Positions 1 through 7,801 of a DNA stretch of 48,128 nt are shown here, one piece after another. Made by a program: the position numbers and the translations under genes. The notes under the pieces are model-generated. The model made no database searches. It was not told where the DNA came from and saw only the letters and a program-made list of their open reading frames with translations. Position 1 is the first letter of the stretch. Every line of letters begins with the position of its first letter. The stretch comes from an uncultured Saprospiraceae bacterium. GTDB lineage: Bacteria; Bacteroidota; Bacteroidia; Chitinophagales; Saprospiraceae. Where the stretch lies: positions 1 through 48,128 of the forward strand of contig CAKZTD010000030.1 of the NCBI GenBank assembly GCA_937921595.1, given 5' to 3'.

Positions 1-222
1 CGGAGGATTTTGTATTGTTTTTAAAAAACTAATCCCGGAAAGTTTTGGCATGTTGATATCTAAAAAAATCAAATCGACCTCTTTCTTTTTCAAAATCTCC
101 ATTCCTTCAAAGGCGTTTTTACAAGAAGCCACTAATTCCAAGGCAGGCAAATCCGCCAGGTATTTTTCAACCACTCGAATCGATAGTGGTTCATCATCGA
201 TAATCAGGCATCGGATATTCAT
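1..222 (-). CDS. LytTR-type response regulator, N-terminal part (cut by window edge)
   Basis: This is the first 74 codons of a response regulator; the rest lies outside the window. The visible part is a CheY-like receiver: the acidic pair in LIIDDEP near residues 6-12, and the phospho-acceptor Asp55 in LIFLDINMP. The LytTR DNA-binding half is inferred, not seen, from the neighbouring LytS-family kinase and from similarity to the complete LytTR regulator at 16963-17700. Its ATG (222-220) overlaps the kinase stop codon in an ATGA arrangement, so the two are translationally coupled and almost certainly form a cognate pair. No other start fits the receiver fold. The family assignment is firm; the target genes are unknown. 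Confidence 0.9.
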   Translation of the reverse strand, partial: MNIRCLIIDDEPLSIRVVEKYLADLPALELVASCKNAFEGMEILKKKEVDLIFLDINMPKLSGISFLKTIQNPP

Positions 223-1274
223 CGGACCGGTAATTTTAATTGAATTTTATAATTGATTCCCGCATCATCAACTTTAAGATTATATTGATTTTGATATAAA
301 AGTTCCATCCGTTTTTTTACATTTTCTAAGCCAACTCCTCCTACATACTTTTCTCCAGACAATCTGTCAACCGTTCCTTTATTATTTTCTACGTTAAATA
401 TTATTTCTTCTTTTTTTACTTTCAAAGACATCTTTATAAACACGTTTTCAACATCTCCTTTTATACCATGCTTAAAAGCATTTTCAACAAAAGGAATAAG
501 AACCAGTGGAGCAATTTTCTGCTGATCAATATCTCCTTCTATTTTAAATTCGATCGACGTATCTTGATCTGTTCGTAGTTTTTGCAAATCAAGATAATTA
601 TTTAAATAGTCGATTTCTTTTTCCAGCAGCACAAAATTCTCGTTGGTTTCATATAACATGTATCGCATTCCGGCAGACAATTTCAATAACAAATCAGGCA
701 CCTTCTGGTCATTTTCTAATGAAAGAGAATACATACTATTAAGGCTATTAAAAAGAAAATGTGGATTGATTTGAGATTTGAGTGCATTCAATTCCGCATC
801 TAGTTTTTCTTTTTCCAGCTGATCGATTTTTCTCTTTTGTTCATTGACTTGAAACCAGCCTTTGGCCATTTTCAACAAAGTAGTGGCAGCAAGAAAGATG
901 CTTATAAAATTAAAGAGATCCTGAATTTTATAATAAGAAATAAAATAGTATCCAGGAAAAAGCCAATCGCTCAGGTATTCAAAAGTCAGGAGATTAAGAA
1001 AAATTCCGAGCGCAACAATCGGAATCAACAACACTAAGTAAAGTATCCATTTTCCTTTCTGTAAAAACTTCGGAATCAGAATCAACAAATTCAGGTAAAC
1101 AACCAACACTACACTCAACAAAAAAAGACCAGTGTAAATCAGATTTAGTTTTAGAAAAGTACTCCCATATTCTTTTGCAAAAAAACCAGCCAGCAAGAAG
1201 AAGGCAAATACCCAAAAAGCCAAGTGTTGAAACAATCGGCTTTTCAGGATTTTATATGTCGTTAACTGTGGCAT
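219..1274 (-). CDS. LytS/YehU-family sensor histidine kinase
   Basis: A membrane sensor kinase of 351 residues that should phosphorylate the regulator encoded next to it. Roughly four hydrophobic segments occupy residues 15-135, with no large periplasmic domain. A short coiled coil (about 143-165) leads into the His_kinase (PF06580) region, with phospho-acceptor His172 in the QINPHFLFN motif. The ATPase lobe shows the N-box around Asn265 (PFVENAFKHG) and a G-box near 312-318 (GGVGLENV). All expected catalytic motifs are present. The gene starts directly after the stop codon of the upstream lipoprotein gene and overlaps the regulator by 4 bases, giving a lipoprotein-kinase-regulator operon. 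The signal sensed is unknown. The lipoprotein could be an accessory input, which is inference from context only. Confidence 0.93.
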   Translation of the reverse strand: MPQLTTYKILKSRLFQHLAFWVFAFFLLAGFFAKEYGSTFLKLNLIYTGLFLLSVVLVVYLNLLILIPKFLQKGKWILYLVLLIPIVALGIFLNLLTFEYLSDWLFPGYYFISYYKIQDLFNFISIFLAATTLLKMAKGWFQVNEQKRKIDQLEKEKLDAELNALKSQINPHFLFNSLNSMYSLSLENDQKVPDLLLKLSAGMRYMLYETNENFVLLEKEIDYLNNYLDLQKLRTDQDTSIEFKIEGDIDQQKIAPLVLIPFVENAFKHGIKGDVENVFIKMSLKVKKEEIIFNVENNKGTVDRLSGEKYVGGVGLENVKKRMELLYQNQYNLKVDDAGINYKIQLKLPVR

Positions 1275-1949
1275 TTAAGATGACTTAACCAGATCAGAAG
1301 TTTCCATATATAATTTTTCGTCGTTTCCATACTTGAGTACAAATTCTTGTAATTGTTTTGTACCTGCGGTAAAGATAATTCCATACTCTGTATTCTCATA
1401 CTTGATTCTTACTCGATTTTCTTTGATCAATTTCCCCAAGTACTCTGTATCAAACAAAGCTATGTTCATCTTTCCATCTTTAAAGGTAAGTTTTGCAAAA
1501 GTATGAACAGGATAATAATGCCATGCTTCAAAAGCATTGAACTTCTTATAATCAAAGTTAAAGTCATTCTTAGGATCTTGAAATTCTGTGATCGGATAAA
1601 AATCAAGGTAGTAATTCTCTCCTAATTTCACGACATATATATCAAACTTTGCTTCGATTCCATCATCATCGTAATGAATTAACTTGTATGAATTATCGTC
1701 TGCTTTTTCAAATTTAAAAACACTTGAGACACCATATTTTTCTTTCCTTGATGAGTCCGCAAGTGCCGGCGTGCCGTCTTCTAAAAAAACAATATTCTCA
1801 TAATCACTATCTCCGTCAATCCAAGTCCCTAGAATATCATCATTGAGAACAATGGTATTTTCAGTATATAAAGGATGCAAAGAAGGTAAGCAACTTTGAA
1901 AGATTACAATGATTACAGTTAGGATTAAAACAACATTTCTCGTTTTCAT
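1275..1949 (-). CDS. Lipoprotein of unknown function, first gene of the kinase/regulator operon
   Basis: A 224-residue protein beginning with a lipoprotein signal peptide: a basic start (MKTR), a hydrophobic stretch and a lipobox ending at Cys20 (FQSC). The mature part is acidic and mixed alpha/beta in composition, with a GTWIDGD segment near residues 41-47 of the kind seen in beta-rich lipocalin-like proteins. I recognise no catalytic motif or named family. Its TAA stop lies immediately before the kinase ATG with no gap, so the two are cotranscribed. It may be exported to the outer membrane as an accessory of the two-component system or may be a stress-type lipoprotein; neither can be shown from the sequence. 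A perfect 19-bp palindrome lies in its upstream region. Confidence 0.8.
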   Translation of the reverse strand: MKTRNVVLILTVIIVIFQSCLPSLHPLYTENTIVLNDDILGTWIDGDSDYENIVFLEDGTPALADSSRKEKYGVSSVFKFEKADDNSYKLIHYDDDGIEAKFDIYVVKLGENYYLDFYPITEFQDPKNDFNFDYKKFNAFEAWHYYPVHTFAKLTFKDGKMNIALFDTEYLGKLIKENRVRIKYENTEYGIIFTAGTKQLQEFVLKYGNDEKLYMETSDLVKSS

Positions 1950-2058
1950 AATTTCAGGTTTTAATGATTAAATCTACAACCAAAAGTATTGGCATTTGCC
2001 AGCCTGAACAAAAAATGTCGTTGAAATGGAAGTTTTCGTAGTTGAAATAAGGAAGACC

Positions 2059-2077
2059 CTTGATGCAATGCATCAAG
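2059..2077. promoter_or_regulatory. Perfect 19-bp palindrome upstream of the lipoprotein/kinase operon
   Basis: CTTGATGCA and TGCATCAAG face each other around one central A. The loop would be too tight for a good RNA hairpin and no T-run follows, so a protein-binding operator is a better guess than a terminator. It sits 110 bases upstream of the lipoprotein start and 40 bases downstream of the TM2 gene stop. That it regulates the operon is inference. Confidence 0.35.
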
Positions 2078-2116
2078 TTAGGCTAAAACTTAAACTTGAA
2101 GAGAGTGTGATTTAGA

Positions 2117-3004
2117 TTAATCCAGCAACCTACGCTTTTGAGTTTCAAACTCGTCATCAGTCAAAATACCTTTTTCTCTTAGTTCACCAAGGCGTTTGAT
2201 CTGATCAAGAAGAACACTGTTTTTACTGAGTAAATCTTCTTGAGGTTCTGACTCCGGGTTATGCTGTGTTTCGATAACAGGATTGGAAGCAACAGGAGTA
2301 TTAGGAGGGGGAGGGACATTGAGTCGATAACCATTCTTTTTAAAAATATCAAATTCATCCTGGATTCGAAGATAAGCTAAGGCATCATGCTCTTGGATTT
2401 TTTTAAAATCGACGAAGCCAAATTCCACCGCTTTGCCTAAGTGAAAAAATGCATTCTCTTTTTCTTCGCTCAATGAATAGCTGCAAGCTAGATTAAAATG
2501 AACCGCGATATCAGTCGGATGTACAGACAGTGCTTTTTTAAAATCTTCAATCGCTCCGTCGTAATCGAAGTCTTTATACTTTTGAATTCCTGAAGTTTTG
2601 AAAGGGTTGTTTTTTCGACTAGTTGTCTTTGGAGGTCCTGGAGTTCTAGCTTGACGAACGGCTGTTCGCTGTGGTTGACGAGCTGCTTCCTTACGTTGAA
2701 CTCTTCGCTCTTGTCTCAACTCCCTTTGTTCTGCTCGATATTCTCTTCGCTCATCTCTGGAAAAATCAGTGTCATATCTACGATGGTCTGGGTACAATCT
2801 TTTGCGATTGTATTTCATGTCAAAATCATCTGGATCCATAGAAAGAAAGACAATAGCATCGATTAAACTTACTAGGGCAGGAATCAAAGTCCAAAAGAAA
2901 ATCAAATAGAGTATACCTAATCCTGGTCGCCCAAGATAAAACCGATGTACACCGAATATCCCAAAAAAGAAAGCTAATAAAGCCGCTATATTCTTATCCT
3001 TCAT
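2117..3004 (-). CDS. TM2-domain protein with TPR region and C-terminal SHOCT motif
   Basis: A 295-residue membrane protein of unknown role. Residues 1-55 are a TM2 domain: two hydrophobic helices around the typical GIFGVHRFYLGRPGLGI turn. A strongly basic, Arg/Gln-rich linker (about 65-130) follows, then a TPR-like region with YDGAIEDFKKAL and HFNLACSYSL near 145-180, a Pro-rich spacer, and a C-terminal SHOCT-type motif (LGELREKGILTDDEF, about 271-285). The TPR region and SHOCT motif are closely similar to those of the gene directly upstream (3012-3764), from which it is separated by 7 bases. The two are tandem paralogues with different N-terminal membrane modules. TM2 and SHOCT domains are known as widespread membrane-associated modules without an assigned reaction, so no function is proposed. 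Confidence 0.85.
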   Translation of the reverse strand: MKDKNIAALLAFFFGIFGVHRFYLGRPGLGILYLIFFWTLIPALVSLIDAIVFLSMDPDDFDMKYNRKRLYPDHRRYDTDFSRDERREYRAEQRELRQERRVQRKEAARQPQRTAVRQARTPGPPKTTSRKNNPFKTSGIQKYKDFDYDGAIEDFKKALSVHPTDIAVHFNLACSYSLSEEKENAFFHLGKAVEFGFVDFKKIQEHDALAYLRIQDEFDIFKKNGYRLNVPPPPNTPVASNPVIETQHNPESEPQEDLLSKNSVLLDQIKRLGELREKGILTDDEFETQKRRLLD

Positions 3005-3011
3005 CTAAATG

Positions 3012-3764
3012 CTATCGTATTAATTTTTCTTTTTGAATTAAAAACTCTTCCTCTGTCAAAATTCCGCGATCTCTAAGTTCTGCTAATTTTCTTAACCGTT
3101 CTAGCAACAAAGGATCTACAGTTTCATCATCTTGAGGAATATTCATTTTCTTGGTAATTCGAAATCCATTCTCTTCGAAAGCTTCGAAATCACTCTGAAT
3201 TCTGATATATGCAAAAGCATCGTGAGTCTTTATTTTTTCTAAGTCCTTAAAACCTAATTTTATTGCTTGATCAATATGCATATACGCTAAATCTTTCTGT
3301 TCTGTCAGGGAGTAGGCACAAGCCAGATTGAAATGCGTGGGAATATCATTTGAATTGATCTCTATTGCTTTATTAAAATCTTCAATCGCTCCTTCATAAT
3401 CGAAGTCCTTATATTTTGTAACGCCACTATTCTTATAAGGATTCGGCTTGGGTCGCGACTTTGGTTGTTGCCTTGGCTTTGGTTGTTGTCTTGGCCTTGG
3501 AGGATTGTTCGGTCTCCTTCTTCGTTCTTGTTCACTTCGTCTGCGACGAGCCTCTTCTTCTTGCTGTCTTTGTCTTTGATAAGGATCATAACCTCTTCCT
3601 CTACTAGTGCCTCTTGGATTATTTTGCCTTTGATTTTTTTTCTTATTGCTTTGACTAATATTGATAGCAATAAAAAGAAAAATTGCAGGAATAAAAAAAC
3701 CGTTGCCTCCAAGAAACATGGCAATTGCTACAAAAATCAATATAATTGAAACAGGATTCTTCAT
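3012..3764 (-). CDS. Membrane-anchored TPR protein with C-terminal SHOCT motif (paralogue of the next gene)
   Basis: A 250-residue protein. A hydrophobic N-terminal segment (about residues 4-36) would anchor it in the membrane. It is followed by an extremely Arg/Gln/Pro-rich low-complexity linker (about 40-105), then a TPR-like region (YEGAIEDFNKAI, HFNLACAYSL) and a C-terminal SHOCT motif (LAELRDRGILTEEEF). The TPR region matches the adjacent TM2 gene almost position for position, including the conserved ACxYSL and HDAxAYxRIQ segments. It is the first gene of the pair and shares its transcript. The basic linker could contact nucleic acid, peptidoglycan or acidic lipid, but nothing shows which. 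The start follows the hydrophobic anchor and is the only sensible ATG. Confidence 0.82.
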   Translation of the reverse strand: MKNPVSIILIFVAIAMFLGGNGFFIPAIFLFIAINISQSNKKKNQRQNNPRGTSRGRGYDPYQRQRQQEEEARRRRSEQERRRRPNNPPRPRQQPKPRQQPKSRPKPNPYKNSGVTKYKDFDYEGAIEDFNKAIEINSNDIPTHFNLACAYSLTEQKDLAYMHIDQAIKLGFKDLEKIKTHDAFAYIRIQSDFEAFEENGFRITKKMNIPQDDETVDPLLLERLRKLAELRDRGILTEEEFLIQKEKLIR

Positions 3765-3959
3765 TCCTAGTTTGGATAATGTGAGTTGTAAATAAATATA
3801 TCACACAATATCTTGAATATTTTAACAATATTCAAAAGTAGTCGTCTTTTGTTCTACGTAGGAAAGTGGAAAACAGACGAATGAGAGAGAATTTCGGAAA
3901 GGAGAAGCCATTTTTTCTAAAATGGTAAGTTAGAAGATCAAACTTGCGTTTAATTAAGC

Positions 3960-4036
3960 TTAGCAAATCAATAAATTTTCAAGCGAACAAAAAGCAAAAA
4001 CGGTATTGCTAAGTTGTTAACTTATTGACTTGCTAA
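3960..4036. repeat. Imperfect inverted repeat, family C palindrome
   Basis: TTAGCAAATCAATAA (3960-3974) pairs with TTATTGACTTGCTAA (4022-4036), 14 of 15 positions. The right arm extends into ACTTGCTAACTTCTTAA, which matches 15 of 17 bases of the hairpin arm at 23664-23680. No T-run follows. It may be the remains of a small palindromic element. Confidence 0.45.
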
Positions 4037-4753
4037 CTTCTTAATTTCCTTACTTGTCAAAAAGTACGAAAGGAGTCCGTCTTCAACGACAGTACTCCCT
4101 TCATGGTTTTGAGATAGTCCGATTCTGGTTTTATTTTGTTCGACTCTACTTTAAATCCTCTTTTTGGGATGGCCTTCCCTTCTAATAAAAAAAACGGTTT
4201 AATTATGCAGCCTCCGGTTTTTGGGAAGACTTTAAAATCGGCACTTTTAAAATAGGGGGATCGAACAGTGTAACCAGAATTCAGCAAGGTCGTTTTCTCA
4301 TCGTACCTTGTTTGCGATTTATTAACCGGTCTTATTCTTTAAATGAATTGATATTAAAATTCAACTCAGCTAGCTTTGGTGTTTCCTGCGAACAAGACCT
4401 TCTTTCAAAAACGGTAGATTGTATTCGGGATTTTGTCCTCTTGGGAGGATTTTCCCTTTTTATTTTAAAACCCTTTTATGATGATTATTACCGAATCACC
4501 AAGAACATAAACTACTTTTTCTACGTACTTATTCCTTAGCCTATTGTTAAAAGAAAAAGATCAGAGTTAAATTTTGTTAAAAGGCGAAAGATGAACAATG
4601 ATATTTAATTAATTAGAACATTGAAAGCAATTTTAGTCCTTCAAAAATATAGTTATATAGCCATTTGCTTATGTCGTCCTATAAATACATGATCAAATGA
4701 CTACATCGCTATATATCGATATTATCAGACTGGATCATTCCATAAAATTTATC

Positions 4754-4761
4754 TATTTTTG
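4754..4761 (+). promoter_or_regulatory. Bacteroidota-type -7 box (TATTTTTG)
   Basis: Matches the TAnnTTTG consensus known for the primary sigma factor of Bacteroidota, 50 bases before the dehydrogenase ATG. The -33 element is weak (CTG at 4730-4732, spacing 21). Confidence 0.4.
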
Positions 4762-4810
4762 CGGCGTCAAATAACACCGACTATCATTCTAAAAATAAAA
4801 CCATAGTTTA

Positions 4811-6340
4811 ATGAAAAAAGATTTTTTAAAAAAATTAGGACTCAAACAGAAGAATAATGGAACCAGTACTGGATTAAAATCTACTGCTTCTTCTAAAGAG
4901 TATATTGAATCATATTCTCCAGTTGATGGAGCATTCATCGGAAGTGTAAGTGTTACTTCAAAGAAAGAATATGAGCATGTAATGAAAACGGCTCAAAAAG
5001 CATTCACTACTTGGCAGAAACTACCTGCACCTCAACGTGGAGAAATCGTTCGTCAGTATGGTGAAGAACTTAGAAAATTCAAAGATCCACTTGGTCGTCT
5101 TGTTTCATATGAAATGGGAAAAAGCCTTCAAGAAGGTTATGGTGAAGTACAAGAGATGATTGACATCTGTGATTTTGGAGTTGGTCTTTCAAGACAACTT
5201 TATGGATTAACGATGCACTCTGAACGTCCTAACCACAGAATGTATGAACAATGGCATCCACTAGGTGTAGTAGGAATTATTTCTGCTTTCAATTTCCCAG
5301 TTGCTGTATGGTCTTGGAACTCTATGATCGCAATGATTTGCGGTAATGTTTCTGTTTGGAAAGGTTCTGAAAAAACACCTATGTGTAGTATCGCTTGTCA
5401 AAACATTTTCCATAAAGTATTGAAAGCCAATAAAATTCCTGAAGGAGTAAGCTGCATCGTAAATGGTGACTACAAGGTCGGCGAATACATGACCACTGAC
5501 AGACGAGTAGCTTTAGTTTCTGCAACAGGTAGTACTCGAATGGGCAAAATCGTTGCTTCTACCGTTGCTTCTAGACTTGGAAAAAGTTTACTAGAATTAG
5601 GAGGAAATAATGCGATCATTGTTACTGAAAATTCTGATTTGAAAATTGTCGTTACTGGAGCCGTATTCGGAGCAGTAGGAACATGTGGTCAACGTTGTAC
5701 TTCAACACGTCGATTGATCATTCACGAATCTGTTTATGACAAAGTGAAAAAAGCATTGGTCAAAGCTTATAAGCAATTACAGATTGGAAGTCCTTTAAAT
5801 CCAAAGATGCATGTTGGGCCACTTATCGATAAAGACTCTGTCAATAGCTATTTGAACACCATTAAAGAGGTGAAGAAAGCAGGTGGAAAATTTGCAGTAA
5901 CAGGTGGTGTACTTGAAGGTAAAAAATATGAAAGCGGTTGCTATGTAAAACCATGTATCGCTGAAGTGAAAAACGAATATCCAATCGTTCAGCATGAAAC
6001 ATTTGCTCCAATTTTGTACTTAATGAAATACAAAAATTTGGACGAAGCAATTGCTATGCAAAACGATGTACCTCAAGGTTTATCATCTGCAATCATGACC
6101 AATAATTTAAGAGAAGCAGAACTTTTCTTATCTACTGCAGGATCGGATTGTGGTATCGCAAATGTAAATATTGGCACTAGCGGTGCTGAGATTGGAGGCG
6201 CTTTTGGTGGTGAGAAAGATACAGGAGGAGGAAGAGAAAGTGGATCTGATGCTTGGAAAGCTTACATGAGACGTCAAACAACTACAATTAATTATAGTAC
6301 AGAGCTTCCTTTAGCTCAAGGTATTAAATTCGATATCTAA
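4811..6340 (+). CDS. ALDH7-type aldehyde dehydrogenase (probable aminoadipate-semialdehyde dehydrogenase)
   Basis: A 509-residue NAD(P)-dependent aldehyde dehydrogenase of the antiquitin (ALDH7) type, which in characterised members oxidises alpha-aminoadipate semialdehyde in lysine breakdown. The cofactor region NFPVAVWSWN (161-170), the ELGG general-base motif with Glu262, and the catalytic Cys296 in GTCGQRCTS are intact. The C-terminal EIGGAFGGEKDTGGGRESGSD stretch is typical of this subfamily. The first 28 residues are a Lys/Ser-rich extension before the domain proper. It is a single-gene unit with its own upstream -7 box, and converges on dapD across a hairpin. Substrate is inferred from the subfamily; related members also act on betaine aldehyde and other semialdehydes. 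Confidence 0.9.
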   Translation: MKKDFLKKLGLKQKNNGTSTGLKSTASSKEYIESYSPVDGAFIGSVSVTSKKEYEHVMKTAQKAFTTWQKLPAPQRGEIVRQYGEELRKFKDPLGRLVSYEMGKSLQEGYGEVQEMIDICDFGVGLSRQLYGLTMHSERPNHRMYEQWHPLGVVGIISAFNFPVAVWSWNSMIAMICGNVSVWKGSEKTPMCSIACQNIFHKVLKANKIPEGVSCIVNGDYKVGEYMTTDRRVALVSATGSTRMGKIVASTVASRLGKSLLELGGNNAIIVTENSDLKIVVTGAVFGAVGTCGQRCTSTRRLIIHESVYDKVKKALVKAYKQLQIGSPLNPKMHVGPLIDKDSVNSYLNTIKEVKKAGGKFAVTGGVLEGKKYESGCYVKPCIAEVKNEYPIVQHETFAPILYLMKYKNLDEAIAMQNDVPQGLSSAIMTNNLREAELFLSTAGSDCGIANVNIGTSGAEIGGAFGGEKDTGGGRESGSDAWKAYMRRQTTTINYSTELPLAQGIKFDI

Positions 6341-6350
6341 ATTTCAGTAT

Positions 6351-6417
6351 GTGAGGAGTGAGAGGCGAGGAGTGAGTAAACTCTTTAGACCCTCATTCCT
6401 CACCACTAACTCCTCAC
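6351..6417. terminator. Hairpin between convergent genes, family A palindrome
   Basis: Arms of 26 bases (6351-6376 and 6392-6417) pair at 22 positions around a 15-base loop. It lies 10 bases after the dehydrogenase stop and 7 bases after the dapD stop, so it could end transcription from both sides. There is no T-run. The GAGGAGTGA words recur in the hairpin at 24712-24766. Confidence 0.55.
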
Positions 6418-6423
6418 CTCTGC

Positions 6424-7242
6424 TTATACAGCTACATTATGCTCTCGTAGCGCTTCATTTAAAGAAGTCTTTTTATCCGTACTTTCTTTTCTTTGCCCAA
6501 TAATCAAAGCACATGACACATTGTATTGTCCTGCTGGAAAATCTTTGGTATATGATCCAGGAATCACGACAGATCTTGAAGGAACTATTCCACGATAGGT
6601 CACCGGTTCTTCTCCAGTCACGTCAATAATTCTAGTAGACTTTGTCAAAACTACATTGGCTCCTAATACCGCTTCCTTACAGACTCTTACACCTTCCACC
6701 ACGATACTTCGACTTCCAATAAAACAGTTGTCTTCGATAATCGTAGGCGTCGCTTGTAATGGTTCTAACACACCACCAATTCCGACACCACCACTTAGAT
6801 GAACATTGCGTCCAATCTGTCCACAAGAACCAACCGTTGCCCATGTATCAACCATAGAACCTGATCCAACCCATGCTCCGATATTCACATAGCTTGGCAT
6901 CATGATCACTCCTTTTTCTAAGTACGCTCCGTATCGTGCAATTGCATGAGGAACAACTCGTACTCCTTGGCTCGCATAATCTTTTTTCAAAGCCATCTTA
7001 TCATGAAACTCAAAAGGGCCAACCTCAATTGTTTTCATTTCGCGAATAGGGAAATACATGACTACTGCTTTTTTCACCCAGTCATTGACTTGCCATTCTC
7101 CGTCTTCTGTTGGCTCTGCAACACGAAGTTTTCCTTTGTCTAAAAATTCTATAACTTCATTAATAGCTTCACGAGTAGCTGCTTCACTAAGTAAGCTTCG
7201 ATCATCCCATGCTTTTTCGATTACTGATTTTATTTCCTGCAT
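6424..7242 (-). CDS. dapD: 2,3,4,5-tetrahydropyridine-2,6-dicarboxylate N-succinyltransferase
   Basis: Transfers succinyl from succinyl-CoA to tetrahydrodipicolinate in the diaminopimelate/lysine pathway, so it supplies both lysine and peptidoglycan cross-links. At 272 residues it has the usual family length. The N-terminal helical domain (about 1-100) is followed by a left-handed beta helix of hexapeptide repeats, seen as IGAWVGSGSMVDTWATVG, IGRNVHLSGGVGIGG and CFIGSRSIVVEGVRV. The family core GVLEPLQATPTIIEDNCFIG is present. It is monocistronic here; no other dap gene is in the window. It indicates the succinylase branch rather than the aminotransferase (DapL) branch. Confidence 0.96.
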   Translation of the reverse strand: MQEIKSVIEKAWDDRSLLSEAATREAINEVIEFLDKGKLRVAEPTEDGEWQVNDWVKKAVVMYFPIREMKTIEVGPFEFHDKMALKKDYASQGVRVVPHAIARYGAYLEKGVIMMPSYVNIGAWVGSGSMVDTWATVGSCGQIGRNVHLSGGVGIGGVLEPLQATPTIIEDNCFIGSRSIVVEGVRVCKEAVLGANVVLTKSTRIIDVTGEEPVTYRGIVPSRSVVIPGSYTKDFPAGQYNVSCALIIGQRKESTDKKTSLNEALREHNVAV

Positions 7243-7314
7243 AGCGGGTTTTGTTTTATTAAAATTTCAGAATACCTTTAATTCACTGATGTTGTTTAAG
7301 AGCCGTAAAAATAA

Positions 7315-7761
7315 TTGTTTATGCTTAGAAACAAAATTCCCCTTTGTGCATTTGTTGGATTCATTGCCATTGTCTTCGGATTGTTCTTTATGGTTATTGG
7401 TTTAATCATAACAAATTCCATTGGAATGAGAACAGACCCTTATAATTTGCTTCTTTGCTTTCTTCCATTAATCGGAGGAGGAACACTTTTATTTGCAGGG
7501 ATTGGATTATGGCGTAGAAAAAACTGGGGAAGAATAGTGGTTAATATTTTTTTATTCTTTTGCTTTGCAGGTTTAGCCTTGATGATCTATTTATTTGTAA
7601 TGGAAATGTCTCGAAGATCTTTCCAAAAACATATGGTAGCTCAAATCTGTGTTGTAATTTTTTCGACTTCAATTGTGATGGGAATACTTTTATTTTTGAA
7701 CAACACGAGAGTAATGGACGAACTGGCAGGAAAAGAACAAGAGAAGGAAACAGAATTATAA
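7315..7761 (+). CDS. Small four-helix membrane protein, unknown function
   Basis: A 148-residue protein with four hydrophobic segments (about residues 10-32, 47-67, 74-96 and 108-127) and a charged C-terminal tail rich in Glu/Lys. A second ATG two codons in (7321) is an equally good start. I recognise no domain. The upstream gene dapD is divergent, and the gap between them is short. The downstream neighbour converges after 40 bases. It may be a standalone gene. Confidence that it is translated rests on length, continuous membrane topology and lack of a better frame. Confidence 0.65.
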   Translation: MFMLRNKIPLCAFVGFIAIVFGLFFMVIGLIITNSIGMRTDPYNLLLCFLPLIGGGTLLFAGIGLWRRKNWGRIVVNIFLFFCFAGLALMIYLFVMEMSRRSFQKHMVAQICVVIFSTSIVMGILLFLNNTRVMDELAGKEQEKETEL

Positions 7762-7801
7762 ACAGAAGGTTCTTTAGGGACCCGAAATAAATTACTGCCC
7801 C

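Larger units (their letters stand above)
3765..4810. other. 1-kb intergenic region without a convincing gene
   Basis: Between two divergently transcribed units. It contains an imperfect inverted repeat (3960-4036), a bulged hairpin (4070-4101) and a TAnnTTTG box (4754-4761) ahead of the dehydrogenase. Two short open frames exist, 4057-4287 (minus, 76 codons) and 4312-4539 (plus, 75 codons). Their translations resemble no family I know, lack signal or membrane segments, and have no clear ribosome site. I therefore do not call them genes. A decayed gene or an uncatalogued RNA cannot be excluded. Confidence 0.5.

Noticed and set aside
4057-4539. Two short open frames (4057-4287 minus, 4312-4539 plus)
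   Set aside because: No recognisable product, signal or membrane segment, and no clear start signals. Kept only as a note in the intergenic entry.
7768-7782. Small hairpin GGTTC/GGACC between convergent genes
   Set aside because: A five-pair stem including one wobble is too weak to call a terminator.
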